Assembly: GCF_905404315.1 (NCBI RefSeq)
Contig: NC_066310.1
Location: forward strand, 682,001 to 746,000
DNA from: Leptidea sinapis
Taxonomy: Eukaryota; Arthropoda; Insecta; Lepidoptera; Pieridae
Direction: 5' to 3'
Length of the DNA stretch: 64,000 nucleotides
The notes beneath the pieces were generated by a model. That model searched no databases, was not told the DNA's origin, and worked only from the letters and a program-made list of their open reading frames with translations. The position numbers and the translations under genes were made by a program. This document shows, piece after piece, positions 22,101 through 37,100 of this stretch (position 1 is its first letter; each line of letters opens with the position of its first letter).

Positions 22101-25100
22101 GCCCTATTGACGAGTGTGTTAGCTTCTTACGGTATATGCCCTTCAAAATCAGTATATACCAATAAAACGTGCACGGAACTATTCGTATCCAGTTTGGTAT
22201 AACTCAGCTCTGATAAAAGCGATTAAGGAGAAAAGTAAATACCATAAAAAATTTAAGAACTACGGTAACAAATCGGATTATTTTACATATAATTTATTAC
22301 GTAATAAAGTTAACCAATTAGAATCTATTTGCTATGAACAGTATATGAAATTAACTGAGGATTCAATTATAAAAAATCCAAAACATTTTTGGAAGTTTGT
22401 GAAAAGTAGGTCACAATCTCATTGTATGCCTAGTCTAATGACATACAATAATAATAGCTTAACCAGTGGAGAAACTATCTGTAATGCGTTCTGAACATAC
22501 TTTCAAACAACATTTCTTAACCCCACGACACATAACAATAGAAGCATATCCTCTTATTCTTCACATAACGGTGACTTAACTCTTAGTTCTGATTTAAATA
22601 TTAATTCTGATATTCAAAATATTGATATTAATGTGCATGAAATAAAATTATTACTTGATAGGCTAGATATAACTAAATCTCCAGGCCCTGATAACATTTC
22701 GTCTTTTTTTCTTAGAAAATGCTCTTCCACTATTGTTCTTCCTATCTCCGTGCTTTTCAGTAAATCACTTTCTACTGGCTTTGTCCCTAAGTTATGGAAA
22801 TCGGCATTTATTACACCAGTACATAAGAAAGGGTCTCGATCTGAAATTACGAATTATAGACCAATTTCAAAACTTTGCATTATTGCTAAAGTCTTTGAGA
22901 GCGTCATATATAAGCAATTGTATGCTAACTTAAAAAACACCTTTAGTCCCTTCCAACATGGATTTCTGAAAGGTAGATCTACTGTTTCTAATCTTTTACT
23001 TCTCAACAATTTTATTACTGACGCTATGGATAATGGTATGCAAGTCGATGTAATCTACACCGACTATAGTAAGGCGTTTGATAAAATCGACCACAATACA
23101 TTAATATGTAAGCTATCTCAGTCGGGAATACGGGGTGACTTGTTACGGTGGTTCTCGTCATATATAGATAATCGTTCACAAGCTTTTGTACTAAATAACT
23201 ACATTTCTAGTTGGGTTCCAGTTCCTAGTGGTGTTCCCCAGGGATCACTACTTGGTCCACTTCTTTTTATTATCTATGTTGTTGATATAGATTCCTGTTT
23301 TAAGTCTTCCAATTTACTTTCCTTCGCTGATGATATGAAAATATTCTCTTCAATAAAATCAATCCTTGACATGATTGCCCTTCAAGAGGATCTCAACCGC
23401 CTAGAGGAGTATTGTCTTACTAATAAACTAGAACTTAATACATCAAAATGTTCAGTAGTCACATATACCCGTAAGATTAACATCCTACAAACAAATTATA
23501 TATTAAGAGATCAGGTGCTCTCTAGATGCAATGGTACGAGGGATCTCGGCGTTTACCATGACTCTAAGTTGCTATTCAATGATCACATTGATAAGATAGT
23601 TAACAAGGCTTCAAAGGCATTAGGTTTTATTAAGCGAATTTCAAAGAATTTTAATAATATTAAGACTATTAAGATACTATATTGTACTTTTGTTAGAAGT
23701 TATCTGGAATATGCTTCACAAATTTGGAATCCTACATATAGTACGTATGTTGACCGTCTAGAAAGTGTTCAGAGGCGATTTTTAAGATATCTCTGTTTTA
23801 GATTTAAGGTACCTTACGATTCTAATAGCTATGTTGATTTGTGTAAAAAGTTTCACTTCTTACCACTGAAAGAATGGCGAAATATAACTGACTTTTTATT
23901 TATGTTAAAAATTATAAGCAATCATGTCGATTGCCCAGATCTGCTGCATAAAGTTAATTTTAATGTACCTCAAAAAACTCTTAGATATAGCCCTCCACTT
24001 TGTGTTCCTGCTGTTAGTAGTAACTATAGGCAAAACTCATATATGGTGCGAGCGTGTAAAACAGTGAATGATGTAAGTAGATTATTAGATATTGACATAT
24101 TTGCTACAAGCATTTCCAAGGCAAAGCAGTGCATAATCCTCAACTTTTTTAATTAAGTATTGTTTTTTGTTATCTGTTTAAAAGTATCTTTATTGTCATG
24201 AATTTGAGCCGAAAAATAGTGTTCACGTACATATTTTATATTACTTCTATTAGTGAAAGCCTGTAATTGGCTATCTGTTACTATTTAAGTTTCTAAAGAA
24301 ATTGTATTAGCTGTTGGTTTTCCTTAAATAAATAAATAAATAAAAAGGTTAAAATTTACAAAGAACGATAATCACTAAGTAATAATTTTCTTCACTAATT
24401 CTTCTTAGTGAATTTTCATATAACACTGAAAAAGGGTAAACAATTTCTTTTCAAAAAATATGAAAAGTTGAAATTCATTCCTTATTTTTTTTTTGGTTTG
24501 GACCAAAAAAGAATGCTGTATCTTATTTAATACAATTATTAGTGCTAGTGAGAATATAGATAATTCAATAGCAATCACTTTTTTAAGGTTATTTATTACA
24601 AAATATCACCACTGACCAGCCCATCTAATCCGATATTGAAAAAAAAATAGAATGAAACAACTAAATGGATCAACTTACTAATGGCAGGATCGAGGATCGC
24701 AAAAGCTCGCTTGAGATTGTCGACGCTCACAGGCTTGTTGCCGCGCCTGGAAACCCCGCCCAGCTGGTCAATCAACTCCCGGATGTATTTGTCTTGTGCT
24801 AGCTGACGTTGACGAAACAATTCCCGCGCAAACTCCACACGATCGAACCCCTCCTCATTCTGAAAAAATATTGATCTTGTTTAATTTTGATCGAAGTCCC
24901 ATCAGTCGCTTTTCCTATATTCCTCTGCTAGCTTCGGCAGCTAGCTCATCATTAGAGATAAGAATTGATTTTAATAATATGTAGGTATAATGATAAAACT
25001 TGATACTAAGCAATGCACGAATATTGAATTTTTGGCACCAACGGCAACGACGGATGCGAACGGATGGTCCGCATCAGTCATAAAGCAGCACACCAAGGAG

Positions 25101-28100
25101 ATGTACAATAAATATAAGACAGACGTGAGTAGATGTAAACAAGTGAAAGAAGCTCTACCATGCATACAACAGATGGTTTCTCACAAGTTGGTGAAATACA
25201 CGATCAAGATAACGTAAAATAACTCATGTGATAAATGATCGGGTTTAAACAAGTAGGTACCTATCTGTTCAATATAGGTTTCACCCACTATGTGCAAGTG
25301 TCGAGTGCCGAAGTGTGGGCACATACCGAGCGAAACACCCGGGGTCATCGAAGACTCTCCCCGAAGTCATGGGATGACAAGATTAACCGAACACCCAACC
25401 ATACGAGTTGGGGGGAATAATCCGTGTTTACCTATACCTAAGTAGAGGTCAAAAAACTGATTTATTGCGATTGTAGCAATTTGCTAAGATTTTAAACCAT
25501 TGGCATTGGCAAACATGTTCCTAAATACTAACGACGAAATAAATATAACTATCCTTTATGGCTTTCTGTTTCATTAATCAACAGTTTGCGAGAAAAGTGA
25601 AATTCATGTTTAAATAAAATAAAATAAAAGTAATCCTAAATTATTCTGGACTTACATTAAACAAAAAAGAGGTAATAGCTGTACTTTCCCATCTGATTTT
25701 TTTTCAGACAACAGAAAAGCAAAAAATTGCCTGGTGTATGGGCCTCATAGTTTTCTTCTATTAATAAAGTGGATACCATCTCCGTTGCAATTGGGTCTCA
25801 TGAGCCATATCTCAAGTATGACACTACAAAGGGAGACGGTGCAGATGGAATTCCGTCAGGCTTTGCAGTCAAATGTGCTAGTGCATTAGCACTACCTGTA
25901 ACCATTATCATAAATAAATCTCTCAGCACTGGTGTATTTCAATCTGCTTGTAAAGAGTCTCTTGTTTTGCCATCGTTTAAGAGCGGCAGCCCTAAAAACG
26001 TCATAAACTATAGGCCTATCACATTAACTCCCGTATATGCTAAAGTTTTTGAGGTTCTGGTGTATTCCATTCTGTCATGCCATTTAAGTCAAATTATTAT
26101 TACCACTGACCTATTTGAAGTGGTATATTCATAGAGATCAGTGATTATAATTCATCAATATGGATTTATGAAAAAGAGATCTACAGCTACTTACCTTACC
26201 TCCTTTGTCGGCGACGCGAATTGACACTATTTATATCGATTTCAGCAAGGCTTTTGACAAAGTTAACCATGAAATACTTATTCTTCTGGAATCGATGGAA
26301 TCTTCTTAAAATGGTGCAAGTACAATCTAACTAACCGTAAATCTTCTGTTGTCATTGGAGGCTATTCTTCTAAGCCTTTCATTCTGTCAGGTGTCCCACA
26401 GGGCTCCCATTTGGGACATGTTTCAAGTTATTTATTAATGACATATACAATTGCTTCGAAAATTCTAGATTTTTATTTATTCGCTGACGATTTTAAATTT
26501 TTCAGATAAGAATAAATGCCGGCGGATAAAGCTCTTCTTATTCAAAATGACTTAGATAATCTAGTAATCTGGTGTCGGAAAAATGGATTGAGCTTAAACA
26601 CTGATAAAAGTCTCGTGATCCGCTTTGGAAGCCAGAAACATAATTTACCTACGAGAACATACTATGTTAATGCAATTTCTTTCGCTGAAGTGAGCCTCAT
26701 TAGGGGTCATCAACAACAACAGGTTTCCGTTCAACTAACTAAAAAAAGCTTACAGATGCTTTGTGTTAGGCAACTCCAAGACCTTTAAAAGGCCCACAAC
26801 GAAAATCGCCATTTATAATGCTCATGTGCGGAGCATTTTAGAATATTGTACGGTCATTTGGAAACCCGCGTTATGATGTATTTAACATACGCTTGGAATC
26901 AGTTCGAAAGAGGCTTCTCTGACATTTATAGTATAAGTACTGTAATCTAGCGGTAATAATTCCTTCTTATACAGGTAGAGTGATGTATTTCCACCTTAAA
27001 TCACTTAAGTCTTTAATTAACACTTAACTCTTTAAATTACTACATAATATTATTTATTCTCCTCATACTATTTCGAAACATAACCTCGCTGTTCCAAAAA
27101 CGTATGTAAGAAATATAATCCTTTTCTCTGTAACTATCCAGGATCTAATTTAGGCTACTTCTCTCGCTTGAATAGAATCACCAGGGAATATAACAGACAT
27201 TACGATGAAGTCGACATAATTCATTACAATTTTAAAAAATATATAAAAACGGTTCTTTCAAGGGTGGGATGACCTCGATTTATTTTTGTGTTAATTTATA
27301 ATATCTAGTTTATATTCGTAGATATATAATATACTAGCTGACCGGACAAACGTTGTTCTGTTTACACTAAAAAAACTCTTGCGGGAGGAATTTTGTAAGA
27401 CCCGTAGCTTACGTATACTCGGCGAAAGGAATATTCCTACCAACAAGTCTCTTATGATTCCAGAGATATCGTGATGAGCCAATATTATATAGGTGGAAAT
27501 CTCTTAAATATATAAAGTAAAAATTTAGTTGAATAACATGTTGTAGCTGTACCTACAACCAATAATATCAATTAATACAAATGTCTAATACCTATCTTGT
27601 AACGTAGCATTATAGATCGTAGAAGTAGTAATCGTGCATAATAACTGTAATAAGCGTATGCCGAAAGATTCGTTCTGACAAGAACATTTTATTTTATATA
27701 ACGTAATATTAGCTCTGACAAGAACATTTTATTTTATATAACGTAATATTAGCTCTGATAAGAACCATTTCATAATGCTGTACATCAACTCATAGAATCA
27801 TACAGATCACTAGTAGTCATCTCAGTGAAGTTTCAAGCATCGTACTTTCTCTCGACGATCGCAGACATACTCACGTGATCAGTCATATGCTCCGCGTTAC
27901 ACAACCGCACAGCAAGGCCGAGCGGACTCGACTGACGAGTGTAGCGTCGGGACTCGATCGCTATTCATGCAATTTTAATCAATAAGCGACAACGTAGGTG
28001 CGGAATGCTCATTGACATCGTATGATCGAGGTTCGACGCGAGTTTACACAAACTGCGATAGCATTAGTTTTAGAGCAAGATAGAACATATAATATTATTC

Positions 28101-31100
28101 TCAATTCTTATTGAATGAAACGTTTTACTATTGGTTAAAATGTAAGCTTGCAAATATTTATAACTTGTAAATATTTTTTAAGTAACGATTGTAATTGGGT
28201 AACTAGTTTTAAGAATTTTGTATATATATCGTGTAACCTTTTAATAAAATAATATCTTCCATATATCTTCCACATATTCCATATTGAATATATATAAATT
28301 ATATATATTCCTCACAGTCAAGCAGTTGTTTTATTTAATCGCCAAACGCTCAGTCTCTAAAATGTCATTTTCGCCTATAACTGAGGCATCTCTTACAATA
28401 TGAATGTTATTGTTGTTGTTTTATAGTGTGTTTATATTAGTGTATACCTTGTTGGGCGAATTTATTAAATAAATAAAAAGTACTGATCTAACAACCGTCT
28501 CAAGTGTGCTGGAGCAGCTTAGAACAGTCAAGAAAATTCCAATCAGTTTGTTGGACTTTAGCAGAGTCCTTCTTTTTCATTTGAACATTGTTAAACATTT
28601 CATTTTTGCATTATTTGACAGTAATTTTCAAAAAATAATTTTAAATTTTTCGGAATATACATAGTTTGAATTAGTAAAATTAAATCATATGCACGTGTAC
28701 TACCACACATAAAGCCACGAGCACCAATATAAAACATCAAGGGGATTCTTGTGAAACGGAAACATACTTCGTAGAGCAGTTTGTCGAGGTTTACATCGGT
28801 GTTGTTGAGTTTAAGTTTGAGTTGTCTCTTGACCACGTCTACGAGGTTCTTGATGTCCACATCGCTCTTGAGCGGAAACACGCTGCGCAAAACCTTTTCG
28901 AATTCCTCCAGTTTAATACTCTGCAATCGTTTAAAACGAGTTATAGATATGTCGAACCTTAATTGACAACATTGCACCACACGGAACACTTACAGAAACA
29001 CCATCTTTGCTTTCTGGGAGAGTGAAATTGTTCCACAGCGTGGTTCTCAAAGGATAATATAAAACCACGGGACGAATGGGATTCCTTCATAGGCTTCATA
29101 TTTTTCCAGGCCAATAAGATACAGATACCTTCCAAAAAGTGACAAGATGCTTAGTGCTCCATTTGTCTGGTGTTACAAACGAGAATATGAGGCGGTGAGA
29201 TCCAACGCAAAAGAACCGCGTCATTGCTGAGGAGGTTGCGGGGTAGCCCTAACATCATTCTGCACACCATTGCTAGTCATTATGATGCGCCAATTATAAA
29301 GGCATTTATGCGGCTTCATGTGCCTGTTTAGTTATAATTATACTAACATAATTTAGGACATTTTACTAACAATTATTATGGATTTCTTTTTTTTTTTCCG
29401 AATTTAAATTAATAATATTATTAAGTATTTTCTTATTAATTGTGATTATGACATATCTTAAATTTTAAACTGTAATTTTATCTGTAATTTAATTAATATC
29501 AAATTAAACTCAACAGTATTATGTAATTTAATTTAAGTTAAGATTGTTTGTATATCTATGGGTAATGCCTGAAAAGAAATGATTTATTATTATTATTATT
29601 TCAAATTGTCGATTGCTTCGTGACTTTTACAAAGATATATATATCTTTTTTAGGAGTTTAGAGAAATTGAAAATTGTAGGACTGGCGAAGAAGGCAATGC
29701 CTGTAGGCTGTAGCCGTAAGCCCTACCTGTCAATGTGTCGTGGTCGAAAGATTGCATACAGTTCGCATGCAGCACATGCAGGTCGAGATTAATAGATCTG
29801 ATTAGGTTTATAGGTGTGTAGGATGTAGTGCGACATCATAAATTATTACGGTGTATCATGACTTTGCCGTTATTATGAGTTATCACTCACTTCCCTATCC
29901 TTAGCGTATCTGTAGAGCTGGTCCTTGAGCGAGAGCCATTGCGCACGCAGCCCCCAGTAGATGTCCTCGCTGAGGTGATTGTGCAGGGCTCCCCAGAACA
30001 GCTTGAACTGTGGCTCGTCCAGCATCTGCTCGGCGCCGGCGCACACGCTGTACGCCCACTCCGCGCGAACTACAGTCTGCTGGTACCTGCTTCGAGCACA
30101 TCGAGTGAGTTGTGTGGCATCACGCATGATATGTATATATATATATATTATATGCTACACAACTCATTTGAGCTGATCAAGATTTGATGCTTCATTAACC
30201 TTACAATCATGTATTTTAATTTATATTGAATAATAAGCCATTGTTTTAAGCAATAAACACTTACAGAAGAGCTGTTCTAGCATTTCCTACTAAGACACGA
30301 GTCATGCATGAGGCTTCCTTTAATACCGATGAAACTTGTTGTCTTCCGGCTGTAATGATGATGATGATGATGATGAACGTAAGAACAAGCCTAGAACATA
30401 CAATGAAAGCGTTCCAAAAACCCATTCACGATATCCCTAAAGGAAGACTGGAACAACCACTTTATACTAAAGAACGCAAGGATGATCACACACAATACGA
30501 CAAACCGATGGCTAATCTCATTGACCTTTTAATACTTAGACGTAGAAAAATTGGCAAGATTCGTATAAATCTTTTAGTCCTCTGATTTTAGAAATGTGTA
30601 TTATTGAATTTTATATACCTATAAGTAATATCTCAAAGAAATAGATTTGTTCCACAACGTCCATTACGTTTATGGCACTGTAAGCCTCCGTGGTAAAGTG
30701 GTAATATCTGTTTATTTTTGTAAAATTAATCGTTTTTTGTTGTTGGCCAATCCAACGTTGTCTTATTTTTTTTAACTATTAACATTAAGAAAATTGTAGG
30801 TTTACTTTATTATTCTCACCTCTTTGTTCGCCATAATTAACATGTATGTCACTGATTGTTTATAAATAAATAAATATAAAATAAAATAAAATCGAATGAC
30901 CTATTTTCGAAATACTTGGTGACAAAATCTTGCATAGGCATATCCTGTCCGTGATGCATCTTACTGAGCCAGATATCGTTGATGATGACGCTCAGCTCGC
31001 GCCGGGAGAGTCGCAGGTTTCGGACCTTGCCCTCGTAGCGGAGGTACGGAGGTATCGCGGGATCAAGCCCCTGCAAACATTATAATAAGCGTTCTCAACA

Positions 31101-34100
31101 AACTACAACCAGATTTGTATTACATGTCACACCGCTCCATTTTCCGATAGATATGATGTGGCCATCGTGTGCTAGAAATCATTCTCAAATGAGATTAAAG
31201 TGCCCGACTTATAGTATTATTTTTTTTTTCTGTGAATATATTAGGTTGTTCTAAGGTTATATATTATATAGTATTAATAAAAATGACCAGGCCATCGAAG
31301 TACTCCAGGTGTTCGCTCTCGGCTGCCGGGCCCAGTTCCTTCAGAAGTACTCTGAGTTTATCTCGAGATGACAGTTCATCCGCAAGCTGCCACCATCTTT
31401 ATGAAATAAAAAACATTCATTTCTTATGACATTCTAAAATATTTCCGACGTCATTTCACATTTTATTACATTAACCAATTATTAGACGACCGTAAAAAAG
31501 TTATAGACTTTTTATTATGTATTTAATTGTATTATCCGACGACGGACCTGTCCCGACCGCCGCTGATGAAGTCTCCGCAGATGTCCCATTGCGGTCGCGG
31601 AGTGCCAGCTTTCTCCAGCTCCCTGCATCTGTCCTTGTACTCACTTAACTCCTCCTCCAGACATTTCTTCTTGGCTGAAATATTGAACGGATTGGTATCG
31701 CTATTTTCGTAAGGCTGCCATGCAATGATAAATGAATGCATGTTTTATAAAAATTGTCTGGTAGCATTCGCAAAGAAACGTCCGGTTCGAATGTCGTACG
31801 CGAAATGGCAACCACTGGAAACAAGTTATAACAAATACTATATAAAAATTGATATTAAAATGACCTTAAAAAATTATAACTTTTCGAATTCCATCACTGC
31901 AGCTGTAAGTACGAGTACCTACCCAATACCCGCGTGTCATGCCTTTATTAGGTGACAACTTTTATAGAGTGGACGATTTGCCCTAAGGCTATTAGGGCTC
32001 TACAGGTACATATGTTTAAGAAAAAATAATATACTGAGGACTTAACAAGGGCATTTCGAACCAAAACCATTTCCTTCAGAATTTTTGTCTGTCTATTTGT
32101 TGGTACGCACAGCAAAATAACTACACGAATCTGTACGCAGTTTTTACTGTTAAGGAGTTGAAGATCTAAACTAAATCACGGGCTTACAATATATTTATCC
32201 CAAACATAATATGAAAAGTTCCCGTCGTGTCGCGTCGGCAAGTTGCAGTGCGGACATATAGAGGACTTGGTTATTTTATCAGGACTAATTAAATTTCGGA
32301 ATGTTTATCGATATAATAATAATAATATTGACACACTTTTTACATATGACAGCCTGTGTTATGGGTTGCAAGACAACGATATATTTAATACAATATACTT
32401 ACTTAAACATACATAAATACATATAAACATCCATGCCTCGGATATAAAATTGCAAAGAGGTAAATTTGCTAATGATGTTAAGTACTTATGTACTAGTCTG
32501 CTGAGAAAGGGCCGGCTAGTACTACATGGCCTATAGCGGCAATAACTGAAGTCTGCCACTACTAAATATCGATATGTCAGGAAATATAATAACTACTCAC
32601 AGTATTATTTACAAGATCAAGGCTTCAAAGAAACTGCGAGTCTACGCCGGCCGAAATTCTAGCACTCACACAGCCGTTTGTATTGCCTTCATCTCCCTCA
32701 TCCCAGTACGCACAGCTGCTCGAATCATAATCGTAAAGTATGATTCCTGCAGTCAATTCTGTCTACACACGACACGCCACAAGCCTGGATCGTCCCCGCC
32801 AATGGGCTTTCCTCGACGGATCTTTTTGACACGTACCGCCAAACTATGAAATGAGCTTCATTGCCTGCTATTTCCAGGACGATACGAGATGGGCCAACAA
32901 TGCCTATGATTTCTCTTAGGTGTTACAGGTGAATGTGGGCGACGGTGTTCTCTTAACATCAGTTCAGGTGACCTTTACGCAGGTTTGTCCAACTCTTCCA
33001 CACTTTCTTTTTATTTATTGGGGTTAACAAGCAGTGGTGCATTAGATCTTACTGAATACGTACATATTATAAGGTGATAATAAAAAATACCATCTCCGTT
33101 AAGCACATATTAGTTAAGATAATTGAGAAAGTTAAATATATAATGATTAGGTAGATACCTATATTTATTTATTTTATATAATATATATAATATAATATAA
33201 TATTATATTACAAGGTAAAAATTTAATAGATACGAAAAATAAAAGGTATAAGTTATGATTTTTTTCTACTACTACTACTTTTATCTATCATTTAGACAGC
33301 CACGATCAGTAATTTAGATACATACATTATTAAGTCTTTGGAAAAGTCTTTACTCTATAACCTAAAAAAAACATTATTTAGAGTAGGTACTATAATGTCG
33401 CCAAAAAAGCACACTTGTTTTGGTATTGTTGATATTTAGTTGTTTTATGTATTTCAAAAATATAAGATCTGAGCGTGTGTAGTCATTACATGCACAGTTA
33501 AGTTGTTAATATTTACGTCCATGCTTATCAGTTTATGTTTCTATAGTTCTGGTTGGTAGGAACCTACCTAAAGCACGTTTATAGTTAGTCTGCAAGGAAT
33601 CGTATTCATTGTTCATACTCTTCATTTGTTTCTCCAGATTAAAGAACCTGCTCTCTAGATTGTCGTATTCTCGACGAGGTACCGTCTCCGAATAATCTTC
33701 GCGCATCTTTTTCAACTCGTTCTGGCTGGATGATAACTGCTCTCTGCAAAATAGGTTATTTGTACTCTATTAATTTTTAATATAATATAGCATTAGATGT
33801 ACCTATTACTAGACTGCCTGATCCCGGTCGCGGTGTCTGCTTCAGTTATCAAAAACAAGTAAGTTGAACAACAACACGACATCTTGAAATAGTAGTAACA
33901 ATTGCTGGTCAAGTTTGTGCTGACCATCTTCGGCACCTCTATTAAAGACACCCACAATTACCGACAGCGCTCGAGCGCAATAGCCAGCACGACAGGATCG
34001 CCAAGCCGCGCCTCCGAAGGACTGCTGCCGTCCAGTTCGCGCACCTTCGTCTGCAGAGCCACGTTCTCGAAGAACAGCGAGTAGCGCGCGTCTCGCTCGC

Positions 34101-37100
34101 GCATCAGCGACAGGTACTCGGAGAAGCCCTCATCTTTCAGCTGCGAATGTAAACCTCAGCATTAACTGTTATTTATATTCCTCAGTTCTTACATTGTTAT
34201 TTATTAGTATATAAATTCTATTAGGGTTAACGTATGAAATTTCCATTTTGTGTTGAAATACCAAATGTTTTTGTAAAGTGAAATATTAGCCCTCGTTACT
34301 TATATATTTCTGCCATCTAAAATTACCTAAGGTAAATCTGGCGTGTAGTTAAGTTTAGATACATTCTAGCTATATTTTGCTCGCGACTTTGTCCACATTC
34401 TGTGTTGAAATATTCCTTTAGGTACCTACTATATTTGACATGGATAATCGTATGCCTAAGTGGTGTCTACACTTAAAATGAAATAAAAACCGTTTCACTG
34501 CACCCATGTTTAAATCCTCTATTAAAGATTCTAAACCAGTTAGTTTATTGCCAACATTACAACACCCAATGTCCTAATCACCTAATTACCATTACAGCAT
34601 CCAAACGAGTGTTGTAATGAAATTCAGTACAACGTTATATCATCCGTCTTCATAATAACACTCCTTTGGATGATATTATGGTTACTAGGACTGACTGTTT
34701 TAATGTTAACAGTAAGCTAACTGTTTCAGAATCTTTTATAGAGGATTCATAATATTATGGATATAGATAAAGTCTTGTATGTAACTGTTGATAAGTAGGT
34801 ATTAAAACGCTCATGTGACACTATTATCACCCACATTCGTGTTTTAATTTTGACTGCGTCCACCATGAAACTTTACTAAAACTAAAACATTATGGAGTGA
34901 AAAATAGAGCCCTAAATCTGTTAAAATCATATTTAAGCGAAAGAGTTCTGATAATCTATATAAATGGCAATCGGTCTTCGGGTAAACCTGTGGGAATAGG
35001 TGTTCCACAGGGTTCTATTCTCGGTCCTTTCTTGTTTCTTATATATATTAACGATCTACCGTTTGTGGTAGATGATAGCCATGAGATTGTATTGTTTGCT
35101 GATGATACTTCACTTATTTTTAAAGTGAAGCGACGTGCGGATATTGATGACGAGGTAAACAATGCACTCTCAAAGATAGTGCGTTGGTTTGAGACGAATA
35201 ATCTGCACTTAAACAGTAAAAAAACAAAGTGTTTACGGTTTATTACACCAAACACAGCGCAGGTACAAACCAACGTACTTATAAATGACCAGAGATTGGA
35301 ACTTGTGGACACCACGGTCTTCTTGGGTATCACGATAGATAAAAAGCTTCAGTGGGGCCCACATATTGCCCATCTAGCAGATAGACTCAGCTCGGCGGCA
35401 TATGCAGTTAGAAAGATTAGAGAGTACACGAATGTTGCGACCGCTAGATTAGTGTACTTTAGTTATTTTCACAGCATCATGACGTATAGTATATAGCTAT
35501 GGGGTCATGCTGCTGACATTGATATAGTGCTTGCACTGCAAAGGAGAGCTGTTCGTGCTGTATATCAGATTGGTTATAGACAGTCTCTCAAAGAAAAATT
35601 TAAAGAAATAAATATCATGACTGTTCATTGTCAGTACATTTATGAAAATTTAATATATGTTCACAAAAATCGTCACCTTTTTGCTCTTAATAGTGATTTT
35701 CATTATTATAACACTAGAAATAAGGGATTGCTTGTAACTAATTCTAGTAGGCTTCATAAGATACATAATAGCTTTAAGGGTAAATGTATACACTTCTACA
35801 ATAAAGTCCCAGCCACTGTTCAGGCATTATCTATAAATAAATTTAAATGGTTTATAAAAAAAATGGCTCTGTCGTAAATCCTATTACTCCACTGCTGAAT
35901 ATCTAAATGATCGGACAGCCTGGGACTAGATTGTGATTATTTTATAGCGATAGAAATGACTACAATATTGTATATTTTTATTGAAAAGAGCGCAAAAAAA
36001 AAAGAATGCTGGGAGAGTTTCTTGCGCCGCTTCTTCTCTCTCAGAGCGCCATTTGTTTCCGAAGCGGTAGTAGTATCTAGTAGTATAAAAAATGACATCA
36101 AAAAGAATTCTAAAGGAAACAATTTTGAGAAAATAAATGCCTTTTATGCCTTTTTAATACCCCTTATTAGACAACAGCTGCATAAATAACTATAATTTAT
36201 GAATGGCCCCTTATATAAAACCGTTACCGTTATTTGCGTGATTTTTCGGCGTTTGTGTGAGTGTTTTAGTAAATCCTCCTAATCGAATGTGGAATAGGTA
36301 TTTCGATTTCTGCGTGAAGAGCTGAGCCAGCAATTAGGTAGGACGAGATGAGTCTCATTTTTCTTAGCCAAACGTGGTTTTAAAGAAACATAAAGCGTAC
36401 TCAACAAAAAAGGTTTGTAAAGACGAACTTAACGTTTAAACGTACGCAAGTGCGTCAGTAGATTACAAACTGAAAGTTATAATAAATATAAAAAATATTC
36501 TGAAGATAGTATAAAAGTAGCTCTAAAATGGTTTGGGAGCGATATAAAATTAAATTTTCTTCGAATGACTTAGTACTAACTTACATGTTATACGATCCCC
36601 AGACGGTGAAACCATTATGCAATTATTTTAATGGCTATTTTGACTCCGTTTTAGTACAAGTGAATAACTCTTTTGAGGCAACTATCAATGTTAATTTATC
36701 ACGTAGACTCTGCCGTAAATATGTCTAATATTAATTATATTGGGTACGTTCAAAAAAACATGTCGATTTGGCAAAAAGCGCGGGTGTTGATGGAATTGCC
36801 CCTCTTATATTTAAACTAAGTATCAAAAGATTTTTCTACTTACACTTATATCAATAATATAAAAAATATATATCAGAAGGATGTCTTCCCTCAATTTGGA
36901 AAAAGGCTCTTATTACGTTGATAATGGAGGCGAAAAGCACGATATACGATAGTATAGGCCCATCTCCAATTTTGTTATTACAAATAGGTAAAATACTTGA
37001 AATTTTTTTACTAATGAGTTATCGGCGTTGATCTCCCGACAAAGATCACAAGATTCAAATTCAAATTCAAATATTTTTATTCAAAATAGGATTTAAAATC

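Larger units (their letters stand above)
19700..24340 (+). mobile_element. Near full-length jockey/CR1-like LINE
   Basis: A plus-strand non-LTR retrotransposon in the last intron of TSNAXIP1, antisense to the host. It carries a 5' leader, ORF1 (19930-20849), endonuclease (21326-22165), linker, reverse transcriptase (22633-24156) and a 3' end with an (aaat)n tail at 24327-24345. ORF1 has one frameshift. ORF2 has frameshifts near 22130 and 22525 and a TGA at 22492-22494. It is the most complete LINE of the window. Confidence 0.85.

Noticed and set aside
24990..25217. 75-codon plus-strand frame as a gene
   Set aside because: No recognisable domain, no splice or promoter context, and it lies inside a TSNAXIP1 intron on the other strand.
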